Of a stretch of DNA of 64,000 nucleotides, positions 1 to 11,192 are shown in pieces; the stretch's first letter is position 1; each line of letters starts with the position of its first letter. Source of the DNA: Corallium rubrum (Eukaryota > Cnidaria > Anthozoa > Scleralcyonacea > Coralliidae); NCBI GenBank assembly GCA_964035015.1, contig OZ036003.1, positions 2,820,031 to 2,884,030 on the forward strand, read 5' to 3'. A program made the translations under genes and the position numbers. The notes below the pieces were generated by a model, which saw only the letters and a program-made list of their open reading frames with translations, did no database searches and was not told where the DNA came from.

Positions 1-1839
1 CTCTTGCCCGCTTTCGTCGTGAACAACGCATAAATTCGGTACGTGTTCGCCTCCTTCTTGCACGCATTCAAAATCGAAGAAAAATAATTGGTTATAACCA
101 CCTTCTTCGCCTTCGTTGTCGCTGGCTTCTTCCCCTACGTCCGCCTCATCATCTAGTAAATCATTCGTGTCCGATTGCGCTTCGCGAGTGGTTTTTCTTT
201 TCTTTGCCGGTTGAATATAGCACTGGTGGTCTTCAGGTACCACGTACTCTTGACAAACTGTACACCCAACAAGACCGCAGTGATGTCTCTGAGGGTGTTG
301 ATTAGCTCGTTTCACCACCTGTTTGCAGTGTTGACACTTTACGACAGATGCACAAATTGAACGCTTTTCGCCCACGGCTTCTTTGTGCCTGTCGAAACAC
401 TCTTGGCTCTTGAAAAATCGAGCGCAATCGTTGCAAAATACCCAGCTTGTAATCGGACAGTTTTGCGCGTAGCATAACTTGCACGTATCGCCGCAGAGGT
501 GGTCTTCCACTTTATCGTATCCCTTCTTACACGTATGACAGTACTTCTTACGAGCGAGGAAAGCTGGCATGCTTGTAATTACATCATAGTGGTTACCGTG
601 GGAGTAGAGATAAATACGCTTCGGTGCCTCAGGGCCAGAGTAAATAAGTGCATTCAGATGTTCTTTCGAGACAATGTTTATCTGGTAATCGGTCAAATAG
701 ACTTGAAACTTTTTCACTTCTTCGATACCGCACTGTCCGAGTGGTACGCCGGCATTTTCATGTAATTCGTGAGCAAGGTCACCCTGTAAAGCTCCCCGAC
801 AATTCTTAATGTAAGGGTATCGTTCGTCGTTGTCGACTTTGGCTTTCGCTACGACAATGGCCCGGCTAAGACAGAGATTGTCTTTGTTCTGAATACGGAC
901 GATGGCTCTTTTGTTGGTAAGATACTTATCGAGGTTAGCAATCTTTCGCTTTCGTCCCGTTCCACCGCGTGGCATCTCAACATGGATGATATTGACGGTA
1001 ATCGAATCATCTAACTTAAACGAATCATTCGACTGAATTACTCTTTCGATTTCGGCCAAGATTCTCTCGACTGTTAATCTCTCACGAGGCATAAATGCTA
1101 ATGAAATGGGATATTCAAGCTGGGGAGAATGCATAATAAATCTAACTTGGTCATGCATAGCAATACCATCGGTTACGCGATCAAGTAGACTTTCAAACAC
1201 ATGATGTAACTGTCTCAGGATATCAGGCAAACCTTGGACTTGCAAATCGCCAAACTGAACACGATAATCAAGGCCCGTGGTCTTAAACTTTTTAACGCGT
1301 ACTTGCTTAACAGATTTTATCGTAAATAACGGAACAGTTTTAGATCTCTTACTTGGTATTGATTCAGTGCTTGGTATAGCGGCTCGTTTTCGACTTCCTT
1401 CTCCGGTCTGGATAGATACTTCGGGTATCGACGGTTCACCAGGGACATCAGAAATATCCTCTAGTTCGGCCATAAATGAATCATCGTTCCAATCTTTGCT
1501 GAAGGATTCGTGCTGCTCGTTCGACCAGCCATCCATTAACGAGGGTATCGCCGGTTCGGGGGCCTGACCGCCGGGGATATCGTCCATCTCGGCCAAAAAC
1601 GAATCATCGTTCCAATCCCGCTTAAAGGATTCGCGTTGCTCGTCCGACCAACCATCCATTAACACCGTAGAAATCCCACTACGTTCGTTCTCTAAATCAC
1701 GCTCCAAGGCATTCGACAATATAATGATACGTTGAAACAAGGCTGCTTCCTTATGCCTCTCCTCGAAATCAAAGAGCCATTCCAGCGCCTCAATTTCTTC
1801 GACGGTTGTACAACCTTTGATTACATCGATAAGATCCAT
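1..1839 (-). CDS. Polinton/Maverick-type protein-primed DNA polymerase B, N-terminal part (runs off the left edge)
   Basis: The minus strand is open for 613 codons from ATG at 1839 to the window edge, with no stop. Residues 60-88 and 101-129 are an imperfect internal duplication (LMDGWSxEQxES...DWNDDSF). A middle block (about 230-420) resembles regions found upstream of polymerase in Polinton-like PolB proteins; it carries KDNLCL (D320, C323) and NHYDV (H417), spaced like an OTU-type cysteine protease pair. Residues 434-541 hold many CxxC and H/C motifs, probably zinc-binding. An acidic linker (558-580) leads to FFFDFECVQ (D589, E591), which matches exonuclease motif I of family B polymerases, followed by HVPNLCVV. 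The polymerase palm would lie beyond the window. Family knowledge: such polymerases replicate self-synthesising Polinton DNA transposons. The start is supported by a TATA box about 215 bp upstream. The Polinton assignment is fairly sure; the OTU call is inference. Confidence 0.75.
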   Translation of the reverse strand, partial: MDLIDVIKGCTTVEEIEALEWLFDFEERHKEAALFQRIIILSNALERDLENERSGISTVLMDGWSDEQRESFKRDWNDDSFLAEMDDIPGGQAPEPAIPSLMDGWSNEQHESFSKDWNDDSFMAELEDISDVPGEPSIPEVSIQTGEGSRKRAAIPSTESIPSKRSKTVPLFTIKSVKQVRVKKFKTTGLDYRVQFGDLQVQGLPDILRQLHHVFESLLDRVTDGIAMHDQVRFIMHSPQLEYPISLAFMPRERLTVERILAEIERVIQSNDSFKLDDSITVNIIHVEMPRGGTGRKRKIANLDKYLTNKRAIVRIQNKDNLCLSRAIVVAKAKVDNDERYPYIKNCRGALQGDLAHELHENAGVPLGQCGIEEVKKFQVYLTDYQINIVSKEHLNALIYSGPEAPKRIYLYSHGNHYDVITSMPAFLARKKYCHTCKKGYDKVEDHLCGDTCKLCYAQNCPITSWVFCNDCARFFKSQECFDRHKEAVGEKRSICASVVKCQHCKQVVKRANQHPQRHHCGLVGCTVCQEYVVPEDHQCYIQPAKKRKTTREAQSDTNDLLDDEADVGEEASDNEGEEGGYNQLFFFDFECVQEGGEHVPNLCVVHDESGQE

Positions 1840-2051
1840 TGCTGTCAATGAAACAAAACGTATATTACACTCTGATAAAATACATAGTAAACGTCGTCAG
1901 GCAATATAAAACGAATAAGTGCAAAACATCTTACCTTAAAATCAGACAAAAATATCTTCGAAAATATCTCCCAAGAAAACGCTATATCGCAGACAGTAAA
2001 CTCCAGACTAAAACACTTTAGGAAAAGTAACAACAATACGAAATCACAGAG

Positions 2052-2059
2052 CTTATATA
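2052..2059 (-). promoter_or_regulatory. TATA box upstream of the PolB ORF
   Basis: On the minus strand the sequence reads GCTATATAAGCTC. It lies 213 bp before the PolB ATG, which would give a leader of roughly 185 nt if transcription starts about 25-30 bp downstream. No initiator was identified. Confidence 0.45.
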
Positions 2060-2110
2060 GCTTCATGTATACTATAATTATTCCAATCTTGCCCAATCAT
2101 GTCACAGGCG

Positions 2111-2150
2111 TGACTCATGCTCATGCGTGAGTCATATGGTGCGTGAGTCA
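2111..2150. promoter_or_regulatory. Cluster of three AP-1 (TRE) type sites
   Basis: TGACTCA at 2111-2117 and TGAGTCA at 2128-2134 and 2144-2150 are exact consensus bZIP/AP-1 heptamers spaced 16-17 bp, just upstream of the TATA box. AP-1 (Fos/Jun) binding to this heptamer is established; its use here is inference. Confidence 0.5.
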
Positions 2151-2210
2151 CGCTGAATATTTAATGAGGCGGCATCCCTTTGTTTACCTATGTGGGGGGG
2201 GGGGGGTTAT

Positions 2211-2499
2211 CTACTTATATTATTTCAATATTGTTCATGAAAACCCATGCTAAGTTATGCAAGAAAACTTTACTTTTCCATCAATTACCGTATGGGACAA
2301 GGAAGTTTCCGAAATGACAATGTTGAACGTTTGTTGTTGGCAGTTAAAAATGTATTAAACGAGCCTCAAAGAATACGTTATGGTCGAGAATTTATTTAAC
2401 TTTTGTTGGTAAATTTATACTAAAACAATTAGCCAACTCGCCCTCGTTTTCTATGAGCGATAGTCAACTCGGCTTCGCCGCGGGCTCGTTATCTAATTG
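2211..2499 (-). mobile_element. Hairpin-ended MITE family (CAATTAGAC family), partial copy
   Basis: This segment is the reverse complement of parts of the copies at 27.4 and 39.9 kb. It shares the ATTATGCAAGAAAACTTTAC block, the GTAAATTTATACTAAAACAA junction and the terminal CGTTTTCTATGAGCG hairpin ending CTAATTG. It is truncated on the left, next to a G14 run at about 2193-2206. It may mark the outer boundary of the Polinton-like element. Confidence 0.6.
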
Positions 2500-4177
2500 C
2501 TGCCGACCGAAGGGAGGCAGCACGCTATTCTTGACATTGCCTCGTGCCCAGTCCTTTTTCCGGGCTATGTGTAGCCGACCAGATCTCGATTTGTGAAATT
2601 TTGCGTTTATTTGTCTGTTGGCATTACGTCATCCATATATGACTGCCTTCGAGTTCAGCTTCTCGAATTTCTTCCTCGACAGAAAATTCACGGTAAGAAC
2701 AAATAGATCATGTCTTAACTTTCTCGTGGAAGATGAAGCTTTCAGTGGCCAGTCTCGAGGAAAGCAGTGCACTTTCATGGGTTTATCAGTGCTGTTAATA
2801 GCACAAACTATTCCAGTTATCGAGTGAAAATGTGAAATTCGACATCCATCGACAATGTCTTAGACAGTTATGTCCAAGTACAAGGAGACAACGTGTACTT
2901 GAATGCTTTTAACAATGATCTCGTTCCTCGTGAGGGATTTCTGTCGCTGAACAATGTACCAACTGTTGTCAACCTCTGATCAACACACTTGTGAACTGTC
3001 TTAATACAATTTCAGCGAGGAGAGTTTATCTTGTCGAGGTAAGATATCAGTTTCTATATAACTGTTCCTTGGCGGGAGATTTCACGGTTGTTTTCTTCTG
3101 TTTTTAGATGTATATTGGTGTGGGTTCATGATCAACATTCTGATATGCGTGTGTGTGTTCTCTGAAAAATACTGATCTGATGGGCTCAACGGTACATTGC
3201 TGTAAAATTTTATTAAAGCTCTAGATTTGTCAAAACCTATTAAGCACTTGGAATTGCATTGACAGACTTGCCACAGCATTAGAGCAAGAGGCATGATTAT
3301 TTAATATTTGTATATTATAAATTATGTGTACATCCTGTCAAAACCCTTGCTATATCATGTCAAGTGATAAGTTATACTAATTTGTAGTTCTCAATTTTGT
3401 AATTAAAAAATATGGAGGAAATGTGTACATACTCTGTCTATTGTAATAAAATAAATTTTTGGACTTTCCAACCTCCTTCGCAAGCAACTCTGTGGGCTCT
3501 TATGGTGAAGAGGTGAGAAAAACTTGGGTGGAGTGGGCAAACTTGAGCGAAGTGGGCAAACTTGGGTGGAGTTGGCAATCTTGGGTGGAGTGGGCAATCT
3601 TCGGTGGAGTGGGCAAGGTGGTGTCACATTAGCCACGAAGTGCGCAGAGTTGCTTGTGGGGTAGGTTAAACGTTGTTGTCCCATTTCAGGCAGCACTTCA
3701 CTTGCGATAGTAACTTCTAGTTGTTAAATAGACACGCCTAATTAGAACTAACTAGTAAAGTAAATATGCCTAAGAAATACAGACTTTCGTCAAACTTTTA
3801 ACGCTTCGGGGCACTGTCCCTATCAGAAAATCTGAAGTACAAAATGAGTCCGCTCTATTTATCCTAAATCACTTAATAAATTCAAAAAGTTGCAACAAGT
3901 GTACTTATGCTAGGTACAAATACCATAAACAATCTCAGGCTGGCGTCGATCCAGCTAGTATTCGGAAGGTTGTGGGCGCGAGTCCCGATAGGGCTCAGAG
4001 TTTTCTCAAGTTAACAATTACGACAACTTGTACTGAAAAAACTAACGAAACTCTACACTGACTGTTGATTTAGGTTGGTTTCTTTTTGTTTTTTGTTAGA
4101 ATGCCAAGTTTAGTCGTGATCTTCTTCTTGGCAGCAACTATGTGAGAGAGAAACCTTTCAGGGACCTTTCTGTTCAA
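2500..4177. other. Non-coding stretch, no gene recognised
   Basis: No conserved coding segment was seen. Apart from the minisatellite at about 3518-3620 it holds AT-rich unique-looking DNA. Around 3955-3995 there is a weak tRNA T-arm-like string (GCGCGAGTCCCGAT), too degenerate to call. Confidence 0.4.
3518..3620. repeat. 19-bp minisatellite
   Basis: About five imperfect tandem units of GGGTGGAGTGGGCAAACTT. The proline-rich open frame across it on the minus strand is a by-product of the repeat. Confidence 0.7.
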
Positions 4178-4536
4178 GGCCTACTTAATGAAAAAAGCAA
4201 AACGAACCTTTTTCAGGTATCCTAAAACGACCTACTTCATTAACTAGTTGTTTAACAACATTAGAAATCAATTTAAATTCCAAATATATTCCCGATGCAA
4301 TGATACATGCTGAAGCATCAGACATAGTTTATAGAGCATTGGAAATATGAAGTAAATTTGTTTAATTTAAAAAATTTGTGAAGGCCTACTTAATGAAAAG
4401 AGCAAAACGAACCTTTTTCAGGTGTCCTTATACAACCTTTCTACTTCATTAGCTTGTTGTTTTAGAACATTGGAAATCAATTTAAATTCCAAATATATTC
4501 CCAATGCAGTCATACATGATGAAGTATCAGACATAG
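4178..4536. repeat. Tandem duplication (about 200 bp), second unit split by a HINE
   Basis: 4178-4381 and 4382-4536 both begin AAGGCCTACTTAATGAAAA and run in parallel to CAGACATAG. The first unit continues TTTATAGAGCATTGG at 4328. The second stops at 4536, and its continuation (TTTATAGGGCATTGG, then AAGTAAATTTGTTTAATTTG) resumes at 5892, after the HINE. The first unit is therefore a paralogous empty site. Confidence 0.8.
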
Positions 4537-5891
4537 TCCCCGAGCCCGGGCGTAGGGCCAAGTGCCCGGAGCCCGGTGAGGGTGCTAATCTCGACACGCG
4601 TGGAGTCATTTTACACGCGTGGACAAGCGTGATATCTGAACAGATTTCTTTAATCTGAATATTTATTTATTTATTTATTCCTATGCATGGTACGTTCACT
4701 TGCGCGGTAAGGATTGTGGGGCACTGGGAACAATAAAATCTATTCCTGAGAAAAAAACCCTTCAACAACATAACTTTGTTCTTGACAAAAAGACTTCAGA
4801 GAAAGGCTTTTTTGGATACATATATCCCGTTCAAAAGGACAGAAACAAATCAACATTTACGTATAAAGCAGAACAACATCCTTAGTAGAAGAAAACCCGT
4901 CACACCGAAACTCGAAAGCAGGAAAAAGCCCTAGCGAAATAATCAACGAAGAAAAAGGCCGAAATGGTTAAGCTTAATACGGTATTAAATCACGAACATT
5001 TAGTAGCAATGCTGTTCGAGTTTCTCTGTTTTAAATATATCCTGTCACTGCTAAAGTAATTTTGTTTTCGATTTCGTTAAAGTATTTTAAACGTATCCGT
5101 TATGTTTTCGCTTGCCCATCGGTTGGTTGGCGTCTTATATATTTCTCCTTCTAAATATTTTTCTTATATATGGTAAAACCAATTCTACAGTATGGTATGG
5201 TAAAACTTACCGTAGCTTGTTTGTAATTTGGCATAAAAATCGGCGAAGGAGCAATTTTTGCTCTGTTAAACATATAAGTGCTGCATGTTGAAATATTACA
5301 GATGTAAAAACTGCATGAAAACAGTTTTTTCCAGGTGAAAACAGTTTCAACACAGCTTTTAACAGTTTTCAGACGAAAGTTGTTTTTGCTATTTTATAAA
5401 TAAGTTTGAAATGCCAATGTCCAATGCCTTTGAAAAATGCAAATATTTTTAGATGTTCTGGCAATATTCTTTGTAAACATGGAAAGAAAATATAACCGTA
5501 ATATTTTGCTTACATTTTGACGTTTGCTTCAGTAGCCCGGTGGTAAGATCGTCAGTTCGCACGCAAAATAGTCGAGTTCAAACCGTGGTGCATGGCGACC
5601 TGCGTTTTTCTTCATCTCAATTTTTTTTCTGAATATTGTCTTGAAAATTTTCTTTGTTATGTATTACCTTTGTCTTTTAAAATTAGAGTTACACAACTTT
5701 TTTTTATTTCAAGTATTATACTTTAATTAAAGGTTTAAAACTTTGAATTGTTCCAACGGCTATTTCCAGGCTCCTAATGAAAAATAGCGCAAAGGTGTTT
5801 TCCTATATATAAATCAGACGGTTATGCAAAGGATATTCACAAAAATTCGTGTAAAAGAGGGCGAGGGGTTGTTGTGTTAACATATTTCTAG
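4537..5891 (+). mobile_element. Helentron-like non-autonomous element (HINE), copy 1, complete
   Basis: It begins TCCCCGAGCCCGGGCG and ends TATTTCTAG. Comparison with the undisturbed duplicate at 4321-4340 fixes both ends: CATAG is followed by the element, then TTTATAG, with no target-site duplication. Near the 5' end is GCTAATCTCGACACGCG followed by a hairpin pairing CACGCGTG with CACGCGTG. A (TTTA)n microsatellite lies at about 4661-4680. Near the 3' end is GGGCGAGGGG, partly complementary to the 5' terminus, about 20 bp before CTAG. No TSD, subterminal asymmetric inverted repeats and an internal microsatellite are known traits of Helentron-derived HINE/DINE-1 elements. Length 1355 bp; no transposase. 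The Helentron assignment is inference; the unit and its boundaries are directly seen. Confidence 0.7.
5530..5605 (+). other. tRNA-like sequence inside HINE copy 1
   Basis: TAGCCCGGTGGTAAGAT resembles a pol III A box and GAGTTCAAACC a B box about 40 bp later. The flanks do not form a convincing acceptor stem, so this looks like a degenerate tRNA-derived or SINE-like piece, not a working tRNA gene. Confidence 0.4.
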
Positions 5892-6189
5892 TTTATAGGG
5901 CATTGGATATATGAAGTAAATTTGTTTAATTTGAAAAAGTTGTGTAATTGTAATGGAAGGCCTCTTACAACTCTTCAAGATTTTTCAAGATTTTTTAGTT
6001 TCTTCGATATGGCTCTGACGTCGTCATCAGGATAGAGCATTTTCACCCACAGCGAACTCAGTTATACCACTTAGACCTCTGAGTTTGATGGTTATCTCAT
6101 TTACATATCAAACAAACTGAAATATCTCAAAAACCTAAAACGATACAGAAAAGTTATACAATGTCTTCTATTGCAAACAGTGAAAACAA

Positions 6190-6380
6190 AGTAGTGTGCC
6201 GCGTACTAGGCAGTGTGGAAACACAAATCGAAATATAGTAAGGTTGGATATACTGTCGAAACAAGGAACGCTGAAGTCTATACTCTTCTCTCTGACGAAG
6301 GGCCTTCGCTCGAAACGTTAGATTTCTACGTTCCCTGTTTCGGAAGGATATCCAACCTTACTATATTTCGATTTGTCTTC
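6190..6380. repeat. Long hairpin enclosing a hammerhead-like core
   Basis: AAATCGAAATATAGTAAGG (6228 on) is matched in reverse by CCTTACTATATTTCGATTT near 6355-6375, and CGAAACAAGGAACG pairs with CGTTCCCTGTTTCG inside it. The loop carries CTGACGAAGGGCC followed by CGCTCGAAACGT, which resembles the CUGAUGA...GAAA core of a hammerhead with one changed core base. Confidence 0.5.
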
Positions 6381-6429
6381 TATTACAATTCCGCAAGTTC
6401 TGCGAATTAGACAAACTAATTAATAGATA

Positions 6430-6573
6430 CTTACTTATTGTTGGCAGTTAAAAAATGTTTTAAACGAGCCTCAAAGAATACGTTGTGATCGAGAATTTAT
6501 TTAAATTTTCTTGGTAAATTTATACTAAAACAATTAGACAACTGGGCTTCGCCTCGGGCTCGTTATCTAATTG
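6430..6573 (-). mobile_element. Hairpin-ended MITE family, short fragment
   Basis: Same orientation and sequence as the 2.3 kb copy (GTTGGCAGTTAAAAA, then AATTTATACTAAAACAATTAG, then CTCGTTATCTAATTG), with the hairpin partly deleted. Confidence 0.6.
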
Positions 6574-6734
6574 TTAAATAGACATGCCTAATTAGAAATA
6601 ACTGCAATATATTCAATAATGCCGTTTGTCCGAAGTATAATTACTGACCCCTAACTGCAGTGTCCTTGCTGGAATCGTTGATATAATGCAGACAGAGACC
6701 AATAGGATTTGATAAGTGTCAGTTACTACCTCCG

Positions 6735-7190
<456 letters not shown>

Positions 7191-7202
7191 CTCTGTGTAT
7201 AG

Positions 7203-7298
7203 AAAATGCTTGATTGCGCTCATTATCCTTATTTTGTGCAAAATGTTTGCATACCATAAAATTTTTTGCATAATTTTGGTGGTGCAATCAAGCATTTT
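7203..7298. mobile_element. Short MITE (96 bp)
   Basis: Perfect 15-bp terminal inverted repeats AAAATGCTTGATTGC and GCAATCAAGCATTTT. No coding capacity. Superfamily not determined. Confidence 0.6.
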
Positions 7299-7528
7299 AT
7301 TCATACATGCATGTGTTGGTCTTATGAGCTAGCCTGGTTGCTAGATGGATCGTTTTCTTTTTAAATATCTCAAATAACCCGCTGGTGGAAGTATATGCAG
7401 TCTCTGACTGCACTCTAGTTATTAATTATGTTGCTGATTCTCTTTAAAGTGCAATTGTTCCGCCCATTCAATGAATACAGTAGAAGCTCATTAATGTAAA
7501 CACCACTTCCTTAAGCGGCGAGCTCTAA

Positions 7529-7711
7529 AGCCTGGTTCTCATATGTCGCCGATCGTCGCCGACCCATGATTTAGATGCATGTTAAGTAAAAGAATAAAAG
7601 CACTGCTTTTCTGCATTGTTCTTTATTACTTAACATGCTGCTGCACTTCCCGTTTTAACATGCATCTAAATCACAAATCGCCGACGATCCGCGACATATG
7701 AGAACAAGGCT
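7529..7711. mobile_element. PIF/Harbinger-like MITE with TAA target duplication
   Basis: Terminal inverted repeats of about 34 bp begin AGCCTGGTTCTCATATGTCG and end ...CATATGAGAACAAGGCT. They are flanked by TAA at 7526-7528 and TAA at 7712-7714. A 3-bp TWA duplication is a known PIF/Harbinger trait. Length 183 bp, non-coding. Confidence 0.65.
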
Positions 7712-7714
7712 TAA

Positions 7715-8519
7715 CAGTGACCTCTTGAGACAACTGTTTTTCATTTATGTATAGGATAAATACTGATTACTTATTTAATAGTTAAGGAGGTTTTCTACAA
7801 ACATATTAATTACTATATATTGCCCTGTTGACCAGGGCAATATCTATATACATGTACAGCCTTGAGTTTTTAATTATCGGTTCTCTTGGGATGTATCGTA
7901 AATACATCTCTAGAAAGAACAAAAAAACCTGACTCGACTATTAAATAATCTTTGTTCTTAAACCCTCGTAAGCGACAAGCGTTTGTTACAACCACTTTTT
8001 CAAATTTCCGAGAAGTCGCTTACGTTAGTTTCAACGTGTAAAAATTTATTGAAATACAACAATTGTTGATTCACGGTATTTTTGTCAACGTCCTACTGAC
8101 CATATTATTACTGTTGTAGGGTATCTGGCGGATTCCTCTCGACGAGGTCGACAGGTAGTATATAAAATATTTCTATTACGTGTCTGCTCCATTTGTTGTG
8201 TTACAGTTATCTCTGTTTCGTCTTTGAACACGGTATTTTTATATCTTTCTTCTTTGGCACATCTTTCCAAATGTGCTTTGAAGGGTTTTTGCAATGGTTC
8301 CTCAAACAACGGTTCTCCTGGTTTCCATTCCACTTACCAGGCCAGCTCACTAGATCTACACGTATGGATAAAATCCTGGATTGTACTTGTAAATTAGGCA
8401 AAAAGAACTAAACTGAGAAAAAATCAACAAAAATTCTGCGTGTCTCCTAGTCTACGACCGCTATAAACAATAGCTAAATATTCAGTTAAAAGTTTATAAT
8501 ATAAGGATAATGGGAACAG
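7715..8519. other. Intergenic or intronic, nothing recognised
   Basis: AT-rich DNA. A CCTGTTGACCAGGGCAATAT inverted motif sits near 7823-7845. The overlapping short open frames at 8085-8411 match no family I know and lack supporting features. Confidence 0.35.
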
Positions 8520-9310
<791 letters not shown>

Positions 9311-9692
9311 TATACTGATATTGGTTTAACCCTTTCATGCGCATTGTTGTTGTGGAACAACTTTCTCTTTCTACTCAGTCTCACCTCCCACGCAACCCTG
9401 ACTTCTTCCTTATTGTGATTGGTCGATTAGCCTTTGAGGGCAAAATTTCAGTGTCACGTGGGGGTGCCAAAAACCCAATATTTCGCGTGTTTCAAGATTA
9501 TATTCTAAAAATTGAATAAATTTCTAATAAGTTCCAGCTGAAAACTTATAAGACAAGAAAAATTCGGTTCGCACTTATTTATTCACAAGTGAAAAGCCGG
9601 AAATCGAAAAACAAAAAAAAATGTATAAGGTGCAGTACCATATGCTTTGCGCAGTTTATCTCAACCTTTCATTGCATATCCAATTCATCTAG

Positions 9693-9821
9693 ACCTGGTA
9701 GTTTTTGTACACACATGTATAAATCCGTGAAACTATTGATTGATGTTTTGGACGAACTTCAGGAGTGGGACTCGCTATTACTTGTTTCATCTCTGATGTA
9801 TCGCAGTCCTGATTCGGGGAA
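9693..9821 (+). CDS. cabin1: cabin1 exon (first in window): calcineurin-binding protein cabin-1, C-terminal region
   Basis: CABIN1 is a large TPR-type nuclear scaffold of the HIRA histone H3.3 chaperone complex that also binds calcineurin. This exon is bounded by an acceptor (CAATTCATCTAG) and a strong donor (GTAAGTAC). It encodes (R)PGSFCTHMYKSVKLLIDV followed by LDELQEWDSLLLVSSL and SPDSGK, matching the conserved RPGSF-H-M...LLKVL...LLKVSSM...TPDQGK segment of animal CABIN1. The phase (1 nt in, 2 nt out) continues exactly into the exon at 17083. The alignment is from memory of the family, not computed. Upstream exons lie outside the window or were not recognised. Confidence 0.8.
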
Positions 9822-10071
9822 GTAAGTACATTCCTATTTATTGTCTGATGTGCTGTTTTTAATACACACGCTGAGTAAACTCTTAGTGCCAGTTATTCAA
9901 AAGATGATTAAGCTTTAACGTGGATTAGTGAATAATCGTTGGACAAAATTCTGAGCATTCTGTTCAAGTGGGCTCGATAGGAAAAGTCTATAAAAATCTA
10001 TATTTTTTACTCTAAATCGTTTTGCAATGTAGATTTGTGGCTCATTCTAGTTCTTGCAAAAGGCTCTTATA

Positions 10072-10254
10072 TAGACCTTATTCAAAAATGGCCGACGGAT
10101 TAAAATTATTTTATATACATATAAATTAGCCCTTATGTACTCCCTTTTATGTGGGAAACTCAAACGAATTTTACTTTAAAACGAGGTCATAAAGGCCAGT
10201 TTATATGCACATAAAAGAATTATTATTCGGCTGCCATTTTTGGAATAAGGTCTA
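10072..10254. mobile_element. Mariner-like MITE with TA duplication
   Basis: Terminal inverted repeats TAGACCTTATTCAAAAATGG and CCATTTTTGGAATAAGGTCTA flank a 183-bp non-coding core. TA dinucleotides adjoin both ends. It lies in the first cabin1 intron of the window. Confidence 0.65.
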
Positions 10255-10659
10255 TAGTGTCAGACGGAAGTGTAGACGGTTGAAACGTTTTAGAGCTTCC
10301 AGAATTTATGTATATCATTTATTGTAATATGAAAATCTATTGAAATTCGAATTTCTGAACTTACTAGCACAAATATTTCTTCCTTCCGGAAAACTGTGAA
10401 CTGTCTAATACTTTTCAAGGGTAATACTAGTGGCTGTGCAATGAACGACTAGAATTAAGCACAAATCTGCACTGGGAAACATTTTAGAAGAAAAAGATCG
10501 ATTTTTATAGCTTTTTTATATCGAGCCACCTTAAGAATTTGTTGGGATTTTTTCACAGACTACGGAACTACGTAAATGAATTAACAAATGTCTATTCTCT
10601 GAAATTTGAACCGAAACAATCAGCCAGAACATACAGAAATAACAACTCAGCCGTTTTCA

Positions 10660-11135
10660 ACGTTAAAGTGCTTATGTCACAAAAAAAAAATTTTAAGTTT
10701 TGAGTAGAGGACAAAAAATTAGTTAATAGGTTCTTTAACATTTTTCGGTTTTCTCTTTCATTCGCGAGATATGCGGCTCTAAACAGCAATTTTCGTGAAA
10801 ATGTCGTGTATCAACAAGAGTCTGGGACGGGCGTGGTGTGACGTAGCTTAAGGGACTTATTAATTTTAACAATAGCTTTTTAGTACTCCTTCACATGTGA
10901 ATTCGACCCTCCGTCCCTTAAGCTACGTCACACGGCTGTCGCCCCAAACCCTTTTCCGTTTTTTGCTCGGGCGCGACAATTTTTTGCTAAAAGCCAATTT
11001 TTCAAGGTTTAGAGCCGCATATCTCGCGAATGAAAAGAGAAAACCGAAAAATGTTAAAGAACCTATTAACTAACTTTTTGTCCTCTACTCAAAAGTCAAA
11101 AAAAATTTTTTTGTGACATAAGCACTTTAATCTAA
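10660..11135. repeat. Long inverted repeat (arms about 125 bp)
   Basis: 10660-10785 and 11010-11135 are near-perfect reverse complements (CTTTAACATTTTTCGGTTTT against AAAACCGAAAAATGTTAAAG). Inside lies a second inverted pair, GTGTGACGTAGCTTAAGGGA against TCCCTTAAGCTACGTCACAC. It is a foldback-type element without coding capacity. Confidence 0.7.
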
Positions 11136-11192
11136 ATTTCTTTATACTATAAAATTTGCGTTGTAGTATAAAAGATAATTTTATGATCTTAA

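Noticed and set aside
302..484. Other short frames inside 1-1839 (302-484 minus, 499-765 plus, 1277-1567 plus)
   Set aside because: Shadows of the long minus-strand PolB frame.
2620..2700. Possible upstream cabin1 exon ending at GTAAGA near 2692
   Set aside because: The peptide does not match CABIN1 and no acceptor with suitable phase was found.
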